Source of the DNA: Septoria linicola
Lineage: Eukaryota; Ascomycota; Dothideomycetes; Mycosphaerellales; Mycosphaerellaceae
Length of the DNA stretch: 64,000 nucleotides
Direction: 5' to 3'
Assembly: GCA_024114885.1 (NCBI GenBank)
Contig: CP099423.1
Span: 124,001 to 188,000, forward strand
Part shown: one piece after another, positions 43,465-54,161 of the stretch
Layout of the letters: each line of letters starts with the position of its first letter
How positions within the stretch are numbered: the first letter of the stretch is position 1
Notes under the pieces: model-generated
Databases searched by the model: none
What the model was told of the DNA's origin: nothing
Seen by the model: the letters and a program-made list of their open reading frames with translations, nothing else
Translations under genes and position numbers: made by a program

Positions 43465-44474
43465 ATGTCTTCACAATTCCTCGACAACCAACCCGATATC
43501 TACCACTACGACCGCGACTTCCAAGGCTACGGCGAACACGGCCTGCAAGGCCTCACATGGCCCAACAACGCCAAAATCGCCGTCTCGTTCGTCATCAACT
43601 ACGAAGAGGTCTGTACCTCCCACCATCCACACCTTCTCATCACACCTTCTCATCACATCGCACCTAACCCCTCCCCGGGCGGCGAACGCAGCATCCTCTC
43701 CAACTCCAACCCCCATCCGAATCCGCCCTCACATCGAACAACCCACCCGCCCTCCACGGATCAATCAAAGAAACTACAACGTCGAATCCGAATATGAATA
43801 CTACGGCTCCCGCTCACCGGCTTCTGGCGTCTCTTCCGCCTCTTCACCAAACACAACTTCAAATTCACACTCTACGCCGTGACCACCGCCGTCCAAGCTG
43901 ACCCCCTCTGTCGTGAAGCGCTGTATGGAGGAAGGACATGAGATTGCGAGTCATGGGTATTAAATGGGTTGATTATCATGATGAAGCAGGTACTCGCGTG
44001 CATCGCTGACTAACGTACAGGTACCGTATTGGATCGATCGCGCAGATGAGAAGGACAAGCCCGATGCGAAGGTTGTTTGCTGATGGTGTAAGTCTCGTTG
44101 CCCAGCATTACATGTCTATCAGCATATACTAATATTGTTTTCGCAACAGACCAATACTCGTACGACTGCAACGACTTCAAGTTCCACACGCCTGGATCAG
44201 GGTTTCCGTGATCCAAATGCGTTCTGCACTCATCTCAACAACGCATTCGATGTGCTGTATGAGGAAGGCGAAGCAGGCTCGCCGAAGATGATGACTGTTG
44301 GTCTGCATTGTCGCATCATTGGCCGCCCCGGTCGTGCTAAAGCTTTGCAAAACTTTGTGGAATATATTGGCACCAAGAAGGACGTGTGGGTGGGCGACCA
44401 GAACAGAAATTGCCGAAGCCTTCGCGGAGCGGTTTCCATATCAGCGAGGACATCTCGCCAAGGCTAAGGAGTAG
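43465..44474 (+). pseudogene. Polysaccharide deacetylase (PuuE/allantoinase-like or chitin-deacetylase family), heavily decayed
   Basis: ATG 43465 opens 'PDIYHYDRDFQGYGEHGLQG' and 'KIAVSFVINYEE', the start of a NodB-fold deacetylase. The rest is spread over three frames: 'GGERSILSN' (43679 on), 'NYNVESEYEYYGSRS', 'GFWRLFRLFTKHNFKFTLYA', 'KRCMEEGHEIASHGY', 'KWVDYHDEA', then directly 'VPYWIDRADEKDKPDAK', 'YSYDCNDFKFHTPGSGF' and 'DPNAFCTHLNNAFDVLYEEG', ending with the frame that gives 'EIAEAFAERFPYQRGHL'. At least five frame changes are needed (near 43750, 43905, 43962, 44208, 44400). About 100 codons expected between 'YHD' and 'PYWI' are missing. No functional product is plausible. Confidence 0.82.
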
Positions 44475-44503
44475 ATATGCAACCAATCGATGCATCATAC
44501 ATT

Positions 44504-46022
44504 TCATCTCCCGTTCTCAGGCAGACCCAACGGCTCAGGAGCCCACACCTTCGCCACCTCCCTCGCCACATTCAACAACGCCTGATCCCTATACCTCCCC
44601 GCCACCAGACTCAACCCAATCGGCATCCCCTCCTCGCCTCTAAATCCCGGCACATTGACAATCGGCACATGCAACGCCGTCCAAAACCCCTGAAACACCG
44701 CACTCCCCGTCCTCTCCAATCCCTCCGGCGCAACATCAGGCACAGAAGGCGCAACAACCGCATCATACTGCTCCGCAATCGCATCCCATTTCGGCCGCAG
44801 CGCAGCAATCGCATCACAAGCATCTAAGTATTGCTTTCGTGAATATCCGTGGAATTCTTCCACGTGCTCGACCAAGTCGGCTGCGAGTGATCCTCTGGCC
44901 ATTTTGTATTCTGGCAGGAAGGATACGCGGCCATCGGAGAAGAGCATTATGGTGTGGAGAGCTGGGAGGGAGTGGAATTCGGAGGGAAAGTCGATGTCTG
45001 TGATTTCCGCGCCGGCTTCGAGGAGCTGTCTTCGACCGTCTTCGAATGCTTTTCGTGTCCCCGAGCCGGCGTGGTTCCAGACCATGGTTTTGAGGAAGGC
45101 GATTTTTAAGCCTGTGACGCCGTTAGGAAGTGGGCGTGGGATCTGGTCGTCTTTCAAGGCGAAGATCGTCGCGACAAGTTCGAGGTCTTCGATGGTTCGG
45201 GCGTACCAGCCTAGCGTGTCAAGGTCGAGACTGTAGATTTTCTGGCCTTCGCGGGACACAGAGCCCCAGGTTGGCTTAATTGCGTAGATACCATTGAAAC
45301 TTGCTGGTCGGATCATGGAGCCGCCGGTTTGTGTGCCTAATGCGAGTGGGACTTGGAAGTCCGCGATTGCTGCGCCTGATCCGGAGGATGAGCCACCAGG
45401 CGTCCTGCGCTGGTCATGAGGATTGGCAGTCTTCGTCCCTATGGTGTTCGCGGCAAATTCTGTGGTTGTAGTCTTGCCAAAGATTAGAGCGCCTGCTTGT
45501 CGCAGCATGGCGACGCTTCCAGCATCGATCTCGGGCTTGCTGTCTGCATATATGGCCGAGTTGTGCTGCGTAGGCATGCCTGTGAAGTGTCAGTATCATT
45601 CATGCCTACCGCGATCGTGATTGTGAGATTCACCCTTTGTGTAAATGACATCTTTCACTGCGACCGCAACTCCATGCAACGGCCCTCGCTCGTCTTTCGG
45701 CACTTTGTCAAGTGCTTTGGCTTGCTCGACGACCTGATTCCCGTCAAGGTAAATCCACGCTCCGACTTGATCATCACGTTCTCTGATACGATCCAGTAAT
45801 GATCTTGCATAGTCTTCGACTGTCAGATCACCTTGATGGAATGCTTCGAGAGCCTTGGTGGCTGTCAAACGGAAGGGTTCCACGCGCATACTGCAAAAGT
45901 TGGCCAATGTTCGTAACAAACTGCAACGTGCTCGGTCAAGCTCAACAGCAGCTTTGTGGAGCTTACCTACGATTTCGGCCTGCTAGGCGAATGCTCACGT
46001 CTCCTTCTGCGCTGCTGATCAT
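44504..46022 (-). CDS. Amidase signature family hydrolase
   Basis: Ser-cisSer-Lys amidohydrolase. Three exons on the minus strand, 45967-46022, 45634-45890 and 44504-45579; 1389 bases, 462 residues. The short first exon (18 codons from 'MISSAEGDVS') is supported by GTAAGC and TTTTGCAG sites; without it the frame lacks this start and begins at the internal ATG 45889. Catalytic Lys in 'VAVAVKDVIY' (about K98), the cis-Ser in 'TPGGSSSGSG', and the nucleophile in 'GTQTGGSMIRP' (about S192). The substrate is unknown; fungal relatives hydrolyse varied amides. The stop is 29 bp from the end of the broken deacetylase gene. Confidence 0.88.
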
Positions 46023-46240
46023 CCTCCGCCGCGAATACCACTCTTCGCCGCTTCCCGCCTGCAGGATGCCCGGTATCGGGCCCGCCCAGATAGGCCTGCA
46101 TGTCCAAGGACCTTGAGGAGTCGGATGCCGGAGCCATTGTGTTTGATGATGGCTAAGAAGCCTATGCAATTGTGCGAGGATGACATTGTTTTCATTCACC
46201 ACTTTCGTGACGATCTCCCAAGGCTGGACGGTGGTGTTGA

Positions 46241-47007
46241 GCGCCTCCCGCGCGACTACGAGAGTGCCAAGAAAAGGCAGAAAGTTCTACCGTCTTTCCT
46301 ACGTCTATCCTACCTTCAAGAACAGTACATCAATCTGAGAGCAGTAGAATCAGCATTACGAAGACCCGCAGACCACTCGTGTGGATCAATGGGTTTCCTG
46401 GCGTGGGCAAGCTGACGATTGCGAGAGAGCTTGTCAAGTTCTACGAGCAGCAAGATGTCGTACTCATTGACAACCACCAGCTCATTGACCCTGTGGCTGC
46501 GAAGTGGAAACGTGATGATCCAGAGTATTACACAGAACGGCGACGAGAGCGACTAAGAGCACTCGGACGCTGGGTGCTACCCGCAGAGGAGTGTCAACGG
46601 CTTGTGGTATTCACAGGCAAGTTATCTCCCACTGTTGCGGTACATTTCCGCCACATCACTCACCATGCGTAGACTGTCGATCAGATGATGAACTTGGCAC
46701 AGCGGTGGGTAAGGAGTATGAGCAAGCAGCTGCAGCTGCAGCTGCAGCTTCGGGCGGACGAGTGTTCATTCCGATCCTCCTTCTGTGCGAAGAGGTCGAC
46801 AATTTGCAGCGCGCCACGTCTACAGAGCGTCAGGGTTCTGGTACTACGAAATTGACGGATTTGGAGGTCGTACGGCAGCTCCGTGCACAGCATACTATGT
46901 TAACCTTTGACTTACCGACTCAGCTCACCCTCGATATTAGTATGCTGAGCGTGGCTGAGGCTGCTCTGAAGCTGTATGAGCATATAGCTCGGTTTGACGA
47001 GACTTGA
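46241..47007 (+). CDS. P-loop kinase-like protein (AAA_33/chloramphenicol-phosphotransferase-like fold), start unresolved
   Basis: Walker A 'WINGFPGVGKLTIAREL', then 'DNHQLIDPVAAKW', a basic helix 'YYTERRRERLRALG', and after an intron 'DCRSDDELGTAVGKEY', 'RVFIPILLLCEE', 'GTTKLTDLEVV' and 'LTLDISMLSVAEAALKLYEHI'. This is a complete small kinase fold close to bacterial and fungal gluconate- or antibiotic-kinase-like proteins of unknown substrate. The intron 46617-46672 has a GC donor (GCAAGT), the usual non-GT alternative; splicing restores 'VVFTDCRSDDE'. The frame is open from 46241 but contains no ATG before Walker A, so an upstream exon is missing from this model or the start is lost. CAGCTG units encode a poly-Ala run. 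Confidence 0.6.
46727..46750 (+). repeat. (CAGCTG)n coding repeat giving a poly-Ala run
   Basis: Palindromic hexamer repeated about four times inside the P-loop kinase gene, encoding eight alanines just before 'SGGRVFIP'; related proteins would have a short helix here. Confidence 0.8.
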
Positions 47008-47857
47008 GCAGCAAGGCACTTTCCAAGACGACTCGATACTACCTGTTGCGCTACAAAGACATGATTGTTGTATACGAACAAATCATTCGTGGATCGCAAG
47101 GACTTTCTAGCACCAGCTAGAAACAGTCGAGCCTGGTTGCAGTGCTCGTTCTGCGATATCTGTCGCCAGTTTCAGGCCACAGAGGGTCGAGCCGAGATCG
47201 ACTAGCCAGGAAACTGAGAGCACTAGATTGTCCGAGAAGGCGAAATGTCTGGAGAGCTTCTATGATCTCTCAGTAATGTAGCTTCGTCGAGACTGTGGAA
47301 AATGTTGGGCGAACTGCTGTTCGCTGCGGTGGCTTGCAATGCCAGAGGGTTAGAAGCATGCTGAATCCATCCTTGAATGTCGGTGGCGAGACCGAGAATG
47401 ATATCATCGATGGCCAGTATTGCCTCTGTACATTCGATCTTATGCGACAGAACATGCAGCTTCGAGTTGACCTGCCATACCGCGTCTATTCGTGGTTCTT
47501 CCACTCTTGCTCGACTACATCCATTCGATCGATGGCGTGACGACGTTGCTTGAAAGGATGTAAGACAATGACCACGCACATGAACTGAGCAGGAAATCGT
47601 CTTGTTTGATCCTGCCGCAGTATCTGTGGCCAATGCGCTCCAAGTTTTACTTGCTCAAAAGTCCGCATATGCATGCCAAGTTCCTGCAGTGTCGCGTGCG
47701 GAAGTCGAACACGAGACAACGAGACACCGATCTGGAGCTCTGCATGTGTTCGCGCGCGTATATCACCGAGTCTTCGGAAGCACGAGAAACATATTGTCGC
47801 CTCTGGTCGCCGCGAATTTCTTGCATTTGCAAAGCCTCTGCAACGACTGCAACGACC
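47008..47857. other. Intergenic, no supported gene
   Basis: A minus-strand frame of 136 codons (47223-47633) contains no ATG and no known motif, so it is not called. The rest is the copper transporter's upstream region. Confidence 0.4.
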
Positions 47858-48622
47858 ATGGACCACTCAGGCATGAGCACGGACATGTCGACAGCCACGA
47901 CAACTTCCTCCGGCGGAATGCCCACTTCCACCGCGATGTCAATGGGTGGCATGGACATGGGCGGGAACGCGTGCAAGATCTCCGTAAGCAATCCTTCTCA
48001 TCATATCTGGACCAAGCGCTGATGTCAACAGATGCTCTGGAACTGGAACACCATCGACTCGTGTGAGGCACAATGGCAGTTCTGAAGGACTACACGGCAT
48101 GTACTGACCTCGCAGGCTTTCTTGCTCGTTCCTGGCGCATCACCTCGAATGGCATGTTCGCTGGGTCTTGCATCGGCGTTATGCTGCTGGTCATGATACT
48201 GGAGGCGCTTCGACGTGGAGCCAAAGAGTACGATGCCTATCTCATTCGTAAGCGTGTCGGTTCTGCTCCATCTAATCCAGCGAACGAGTCGCAGAGCAGT
48301 GGCAGCGATTTGGGCAAACATGCGACTGCGACCACGATGGCTGTACCGCCACGACAGATCAACTTCCGACCAACAATACTCGAGCAGCTGGTTCGTGCGC
48401 TCTTACACATGTTGCAATTTGCAGTTGCATACTTCGTCATGCTGCTGGCCATGTACTATAACGGGTACATCATCATCTGCATCTTCATTGGCGCTTTCCT
48501 CGGTGCTTTTGTCTTCAACTGGGCTACCATCGGCCTCGGGTGAGTTCGATCTTGATCAACATAGCCAGAAGCTGACTTGCATGCACAGCGAAAACCGCGA
48601 GATCACGTTCTGTTGCGGCTGA
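47858..48622 (+). CDS. Ctr-family high-affinity copper transporter
   Basis: Trimeric Cu(I) importer. Four exons, 47858-47983, 48032-48062, 48116-48539 and 48589-48622; 204 residues. The second exon is only 31 bp, yet splicing assembles the conserved 'MLWNWNTIDSC' before the first membrane helix. The N-terminus is a Met-rich copper-gathering segment with 'MSMGGMDMGG'. TM1 is around 'GMFAGSCIGVMLLVMILEAL', a hydrophilic loop follows, TM2 has the required MxxxM ('VMLLAMYYNGY'), and TM3 the GxxxG packing motif ('GAFLGAF'). The tail ends 'FCCG', a typical Cys-containing end. All key residues present. Plasma-membrane or vacuolar location is not distinguishable here. Confidence 0.93.
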
Positions 48623-49558
48623 TTGCAAGAATTCCGATCCACGAAATCGGACTGCAGGATACATTGATCAGATATGCCATTCGAGCATCTTGTACAGTAA
48701 TGATCCGCATCGAAGAAACGTCCTCATGCGTAGCTGAGGCTATTGCAGTCTGGGAAGCGAGTGTCCTTTGGTAGCAGTTCTTCATTGCCTCTACACGGTA
48801 TCTCCCTGCCCGCATCCGCATAAGCTCTTACCACGCACACGGTATGCGGCTCTGTTCATCGTCTGCATCGATCCGACCGGAAAGGACGTCTGATATCGTG
48901 TCCAGAGCATTTAGCCCGGGCTTTTGCTTCCATAATCCTTGCGGGGCGCATTAGCAGATACCACGCGGTTCCGCACGCATTCAGTGCAGTTCCCGTGCAC
49001 CGAGTGTGGCCCAACCGCACCGTACGCGAACTCTCTTGCGTCGTGTCGAGCAATTAATGATCAGTGATAGCTATGAGCGAGGCAGCATGCGAAGAGATAC
49101 CAATGGCAGGTGGCAGAGAGACAAGGAGAGTTGATGTAGACTACCGAGCTCGGAAAAGTGAGATGGGGCTCGGTGATCAAGGTTTGTAATCATCCCACGA
49201 GGAGCCATGCCAGCCAACTCCTCGACATCAACCACTTGGCTGTTTCACAGATCTGAAGACAAAATTGCGGAGTAATGGAGAGATGGCATGGTGAATACCG
49301 CATCCGACAGGGTAGCGCTCCAAGGTTTGTACGCAAAGCAATCCGCATCTTGAAGCTTCCATGAGCTTCACGTCATCGCCGACGAAGATTTGCCATTGAA
49401 AGGCATCAGAGTTGTGCCATTCTTCGCGAGACCGGTCACTTAAAAGGTTGGTAATCCTTACGAGCACTTATCTCCGCACTTCTTTATATATAACTCTCTT
49501 CTGTTCCTTCAGCCTTGAAGTATACTATTCCTCAATTGTACCCTCATAGCATTTCATC
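48623..49558. other. Intergenic, promoter of the MDR oxidoreductase at its right end
   Basis: About 0.94 kb with no recognised gene. A good TATA-like element stands 65-75 bp before the next start codon. Confidence 0.45.
49484..49494 (+). promoter_or_regulatory. TATA-like element
   Basis: TTATATATAAC about 70 bp upstream of the oxidoreductase ATG, followed by a CT-rich stretch, the usual layout of a strongly expressed or inducible fungal gene. Confidence 0.55.
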
Positions 49559-50796
49559 ATGGCAGCACAGATCAAGCAAGCGATCAACAGCGTGATGCCG
49601 GGTGCTGGCGGCAACCAAGCTGCTTGGATCGACAAGGAGCCACGAAACCCACTGCGAGTAAGTCGCCACAAGGTACTCATGTGGTGTGTGGTTGAAGAAT
49701 GTTGACATGTCCCAGGTCGGACCAGCCGACACGCCAACAGCCGGCGACGGCGAGATCGTTGTCAAGAACCATGCTATCGCAATCAACCCAGTAGACTGGA
49801 AGATTCAAGATTATGGCATCTTCGTACAGCAATTCCCATTCATTCTCGGCACAGATGTAGCTGGCGAAGTTGTCGAGGTCGGCAGCAACGTAACTCGATT
49901 CAAGAAGGGCGACCGCGTATTAGGGTATGTCACGAATGGCATCTTTAAGCATATGTTTTACTGACCAATCTACAGGCACGCAATATCTTTGGGAAACCAG
50001 AAGAGCCAGCATGGTGGTTTCCAATTATATACTGCCATCGACGAGAGCTTCGCAGCACCAATTCCAAGCAAGCTTTCATTCACGGAAGCGACAGTGCTAC
50101 CACTTGCTATCAGCACAGCCGGTCAGGGTCTCTACGATGAACGAGAGAAGGGTGAGTATCTTGACTACGACTTCCTCACAATCTGAGCTGACCATCGTTT
50201 GCAACATAGGCTTCCTCGGCCTGCCATACCCATCACTGGAACCACAGCCATGCAACAAGACCATCGTTGTATGGGGCGGATCCTCTTCAGTCGGCGCCCT
50301 CGCGATCCAACTAGCAACGGCATCTGGAGCCAAAGTTGTCGCAGTTGCCTCCAAGCACAACCACGCTTTCGTGAAGAAGCTCGGAGCTGTTGCAGCAGTC
50401 GACTACAACGACCCGACCATTGTCGACGATGTTGTAAAGGGCATCCAGACCGCTGGCGGCGAGTTCGCTGGTGTCTACGATGCCATTGCCAACGAAGGCT
50501 CACACGAGTACGTCTTCGAGATCGTGAAGCAGTTCCGAGGTGGCAACAATGTTGCCGGAACACTTGCTGCGCCTGAAGGTGGAGCTCCAGAGGGCGTCAA
50601 GTATGGATCTGTGTTTGCTATCAACCCAGTGAACAAGCCGATCTGGGAGAACTATGTTGGCCAGGCTCTGGAGTCAGGAAAGCTGCAAGCCGTGCCAGAA
50701 CCAATCGTTGTTGGCAAGGGTCTGGAGAATGTCCAGAAAGGTCTTGATACCAACAAGGCTGGAGTCAGTGCAAAGAAGGTCGTGGTTGAGCTATAG
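49559..50796 (+). CDS. MDR-superfamily oxidoreductase (CipB/quinone-reductase-like)
   Basis: NAD(P)H-dependent medium-chain reductase. Four exons, 49559-49657, 49716-49924, 49976-50151 and 50210-50796; 1071 bases, 356 residues. The GroES-like half has 'AINPVDWKIQDYG', 'FPFILGTDVAGEVVEVG' and 'KKGDRVLGHAIS', the last formed by a splice. The Rossmann half has 'IVVWGGSSSVGALAIQLA' as the nucleotide-binding glycine motif and 'GAVAAVDYNDPTIVDDV'. It lacks the structural and catalytic zinc cysteines, so a zeta-crystallin or enoyl-reductase-like activity is likelier than alcohol dehydrogenase. Fungal relatives (CipB) are induced by chemical stress; that is family knowledge only. Confidence 0.9.
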
Positions 50797-51175
50797 ATGT
50801 CTTGTTAAATTGTAGACTAGAGTCTAGACCAGTATTACACTGTAACAGCACTGCCTAGTGATACCGACAGGTTTCTCGCCCACAGCAAGCTCGATTTCGC
50901 AACGTGCTGCCATTATAGACTTGCAGCAAAGAAATGTTGTTTGATACTTCCAAGCTTCTGCCGTCTTGCCTTATGCGTCTAACTAGTCCCACAAGCATGG
51001 CCGAACAACAAAAGACTGGCTGCCGGGTGTGGAAGGTAAGCAATATCAAAGTCCTCTACACCCGGACTTCACGTCAGCCATGGTCCTATGAGCCAACCCT
51101 GCATCATGCAAAAAGCGTTCTTGACACTCTACAAGGGCAAAAGCATGGTCACAGTATACCAGAACTGCAAAAGAA
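50797..51175. other. Intergenic, nothing recognised
   Basis: Spacer between the oxidoreductase and the tRNA. Because the tRNA is on the minus strand, this stretch contains its Pol III termination region. Confidence 0.4.
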
Positions 51176-51257
51176 CGATCACCATGGGACTCGAACCCAC
51201 AACCTTCCGCTCGCAATCACGTAGGAGGCGGACGCTCTACCATTGAGCCAAGCAACC
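51176..51257 (-). tRNA. tRNA-Arg (anticodon CCT) with a roughly 10-nt intron
   Basis: Minus strand. D-arm GCTC-AATGGTA-GAGC (A box), anticodon stem TCCGC/GCGGA, loop C-T-CCT-A with anticodon at 51223-51225, variable loop AGGTT, and T-arm GTGGG-TTCGAGT-CCCAT (B box). The 17-nt loop between the anticodon stem halves fits a 7-nt loop plus an intron of about 10 nt after position 37, where nuclear tRNA introns sit. The acceptor pairs GGTTGCT with GGTGATC; all seven positions pair, but four are G-U wobbles. It reads AGG codons. Confidence 0.88.
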
Positions 51258-52174
51258 AACTTGCTCAACAGTGTGTCGGGCACGAGAAGCAAATCTGCTT
51301 GGTGGCCCGAGCTTTTAGCTTCTTATATACCTGTATGTTGGTGCTCTCCACACGAGCTTGGCGAGCACCGCGCTTGCATGGCCATGCTTCATTCCCATCT
51401 CAAGTCCAGTTGCTGGGCTTTTTGCCAACAGCCAACAGCAACAGCTATCGCCAGCTCGCTCTGCGGGCATACACCACTTGAAGAGCAGGTAATACTGCCC
51501 TACACCTTACTCACTATCTCTAGATGTGCCAAATTGTAGTGACTGAGCTGGTCAGAGTTTTCGCCTGAGCTTTATCTAGTGTGGGATGTCTTGGTATTGA
51601 TGACCTTCCTAAAGCGGTTCCAGGTTTCTTTGTGGTCCAAATCAGGATCTCAGGCAGATACATATAACTTTTTCGAGTCTCTTTCTGTGCCTGCAGTGCC
51701 GAAAACACGGGTGTCTCTGATGGAGACTCGCATGGGAGCGTGTAGCTTGGCGAATGAGTCAGCCGTCTGTATCCTCAGTATCCCGCTGGTGGCCGACACA
51801 TCATCCCGTATACATGTCTCGGCGAAAGTGGCATGAAAGCTACTACAGCATGACTATCGGGCGGCAAGCGGAAGTGAGTCTGGAGCGGCTGGAAGCGCAC
51901 ATTTGACCTTGGCTTGCGCCTCTTGCGGACGTGTATCCTATTCACGCTGGCCTCGCACGGTGATACCTCCGAGTACCAGGTATTGAAAACCCTTTGGCAG
52001 GCCCAAGTATCTCTAGCATGTCGTAGAGCAGATTTTTTCAGAGAGCAATGCCCGCATTGAAGAGACTGGCTAAAATCGAAGTGCGTGTGCCTATCAGAAA
52101 TACTAGCGACACTCTTTTGCGGTATAAATGATTGAGAAGAGATGCATTGAGGCTATACGCAGCGGCATACAAGA
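51258..52174. other. Intergenic, nothing recognised
   Basis: About 0.9 kb with short ORFs on both strands and no family resemblance; 5' flank of the tRNA and 3' flank of the kinase gene. Confidence 0.45.
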
Positions 52175-54010
52175 TTACTGGTACTCATCCTCATCCATAT
52201 CATCATACACCCAATGATCTCTAACGGCTCTCCTTTCGATCTCTGTTTCCGCCTGCTCCAGGCAAATCTCCTTCATTCGAGTTATAGCTTCTTTGGCACC
52301 CTCATAATTATCGTTTGCTACCCAGCCTTCCGGACCCAGTCCAAGCATCTCCATGGAGCCCTTCAACTGTTCCGCTGCCTCACGCTCCAGGTCGTCAAGG
52401 CGAAGGCTCTCTTGTTCTTCATCTGCACTGAAGGAGATGGGGCATGGAAGATCAGGGTTCGCTACTATTTGATGCCAGTGTTGCTTTGTAAAGATCAGGC
52501 TTGATCGGAGTGGAACATTGTCACCTTGCCAGGGTGAACTGGCTAGATCGTAGACTTTGCGTCTCCCCGCTGAGAAGGGATAGGTCAATGCTTCGTAGTG
52601 CTTGGGATTGATATTTGATGTCTCCTTCATGTAGAAATAATGGAGTTGTCGCTTCTCAAAGACTGCGAGCTCCTCTGAGCTAATCTCTTCGCCCAGGGTT
52701 GATAGATGGTCTGGGAGGCGAGGTGTTTCCTGAGAACTCGAGACTGGATCTAAGGAATTATCCAGATCGTCCGGAATACCAGATTGCAAGAACATTGGGA
52801 GCGCCGTGGCGTTCTGCCAGTCGATCATTGATGTGATCTCATAGTCATCTGATACAAATATGTTGCTAGGTCGAAGATCAGGATGTCTGACAATTGGTTG
52901 TGTGAGCTCTCTGCACCCCTTTGGGATTAAGTCGCTGGATATTCTCAAGTATTTCCGGAGACTGTCGAGATGAATCGAAGGCAGCTGTTTCTCCAGATTG
53001 AATGTCTCCCTTCGCATACGATCAAATGGAAATAGAGGGCGTCCGAAATGTTCGAGATAGCTGATTTCTTTCTCAGCACCAGCTTTCAGAACAGCTTCTG
53101 TCTCTGTGTCTGGATTGCGTTAGCACGGCTCGACAGATTGAGCTAATAGTTCCGGCTTTGACTCACAGGGGCCGCGATCAATATCGAGTTGCTTCCTCTT
53201 ACCATACCAGAGCGATAGACTAGTGCTGGGCCCGATGTAGAAGGAAGCCGAAGTGCTGTGTTCAGTGGATGTCACAGGCAAACCTTCGGAGGCTGCATCC
53301 AAGTCTCTTACAAAGTACAGGCTGCCGCTGGCAGGAAGATCAAGATTGAACAAGCGACTTTCCAATCTGACCAGACTTTTCATAAATCGAAGCCGATCAT
53401 GCTCGTTCATGTCGGGCCACAAACTCCCAAGATTTCTGCCCGGGCTGAACTCCATGAAGATGTACTCCGTCTGGGCCGGATTTTTTGCTGAAGCCGAATA
53501 GCCGTATATCTCTGGGACGGGTATGTCTTTTGAACGAAGGAACGCCATGGTGGCGGCCTCACTGGCGACGACTTGCTGGCATGGCTCAGTGACGGGGTAA
53601 GGAATGCGTGCCACGAGCTTAAATTTGTCACGGAAGCAAATGACAAAGGCGCGATTTGCGGCGCCTTCGCCAAGTTTGCTCATAGAAACAACGTCTTCTG
53701 CCTTCCGCCCCACTGCTTCAGCAGCCATGCGCTGCAACTCGGCGACATTGAATACCCTTTCCCTCTCTCCGAATCGCTTACGTTCATTGTACCTGTAGTC
53801 ATATCAGTGGCAGAGGACCAGACGGACCGTTTTCACCCACACCCATCGCCCAGATGTATACTCGAACAAATCGTGAGCGCTGCTCGGATCTGGTTGACGC
53901 GGACTAGAGTTGTTCATGGTCGAGAAATGTTGAGCACGGAGCCACAAACTGGGAACTCGCAAGCAACGAGTAGCTGTAACGTAGACTTGCGACAGGCAAC
54001 ATGGCTTCAT
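52175..54010 (-). CDS. AIM9-like aminoglycoside-phosphotransferase-fold protein, probably mitochondrial
   Basis: Protein-kinase-like fold of the fungal APH/AIM9 family. Three exons on the minus strand, 53841-54010, 53167-53792 and 52175-53109; 1731 bases, 576 residues. ATG 54010 gives a basic, hydrophobic presequence ('RCLRVPSLWLRAQHFST'); the first splice joins 'FEYTSGRWV' to 'YNERKRFGERE', the family's entry motif. Then 'MSKLGEGAANRAFVICF' (nucleotide loop), 'LVARIPYPV' with the ATP-binding Lys replaced by Arg context typical of this family, 'EYIFMEFSPGRNLGSLW' (hinge), 'VRHPDLRPSNIFV' (catalytic loop) and 'MIDWQNA' (metal site). The C-terminal extension is acidic. Substrate unknown; these proteins are expanded in filamentous fungi. 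Confidence 0.88.
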
Positions 54011-54161
54011 AGCGATGACGTGTCAGCATGTCGGACGTGCTAGATAGTGAAGTGAATCTGTTGCTTGTAGCATGAGCCGCTAATCACGGCTGTTCCCGAT
54101 TGGTCAGTGGAGCTTTACTGAGACTTGCAGATCGCAAACATCTTCTTTGTGGGCGCATGCA

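Noticed and set aside
47223..47633. 136-codon minus-strand frame upstream of the copper transporter
   Set aside because: It opens with TTG, contains no ATG at all, has no recognisable motif, and no clean splice sites that would attach it to another exon.
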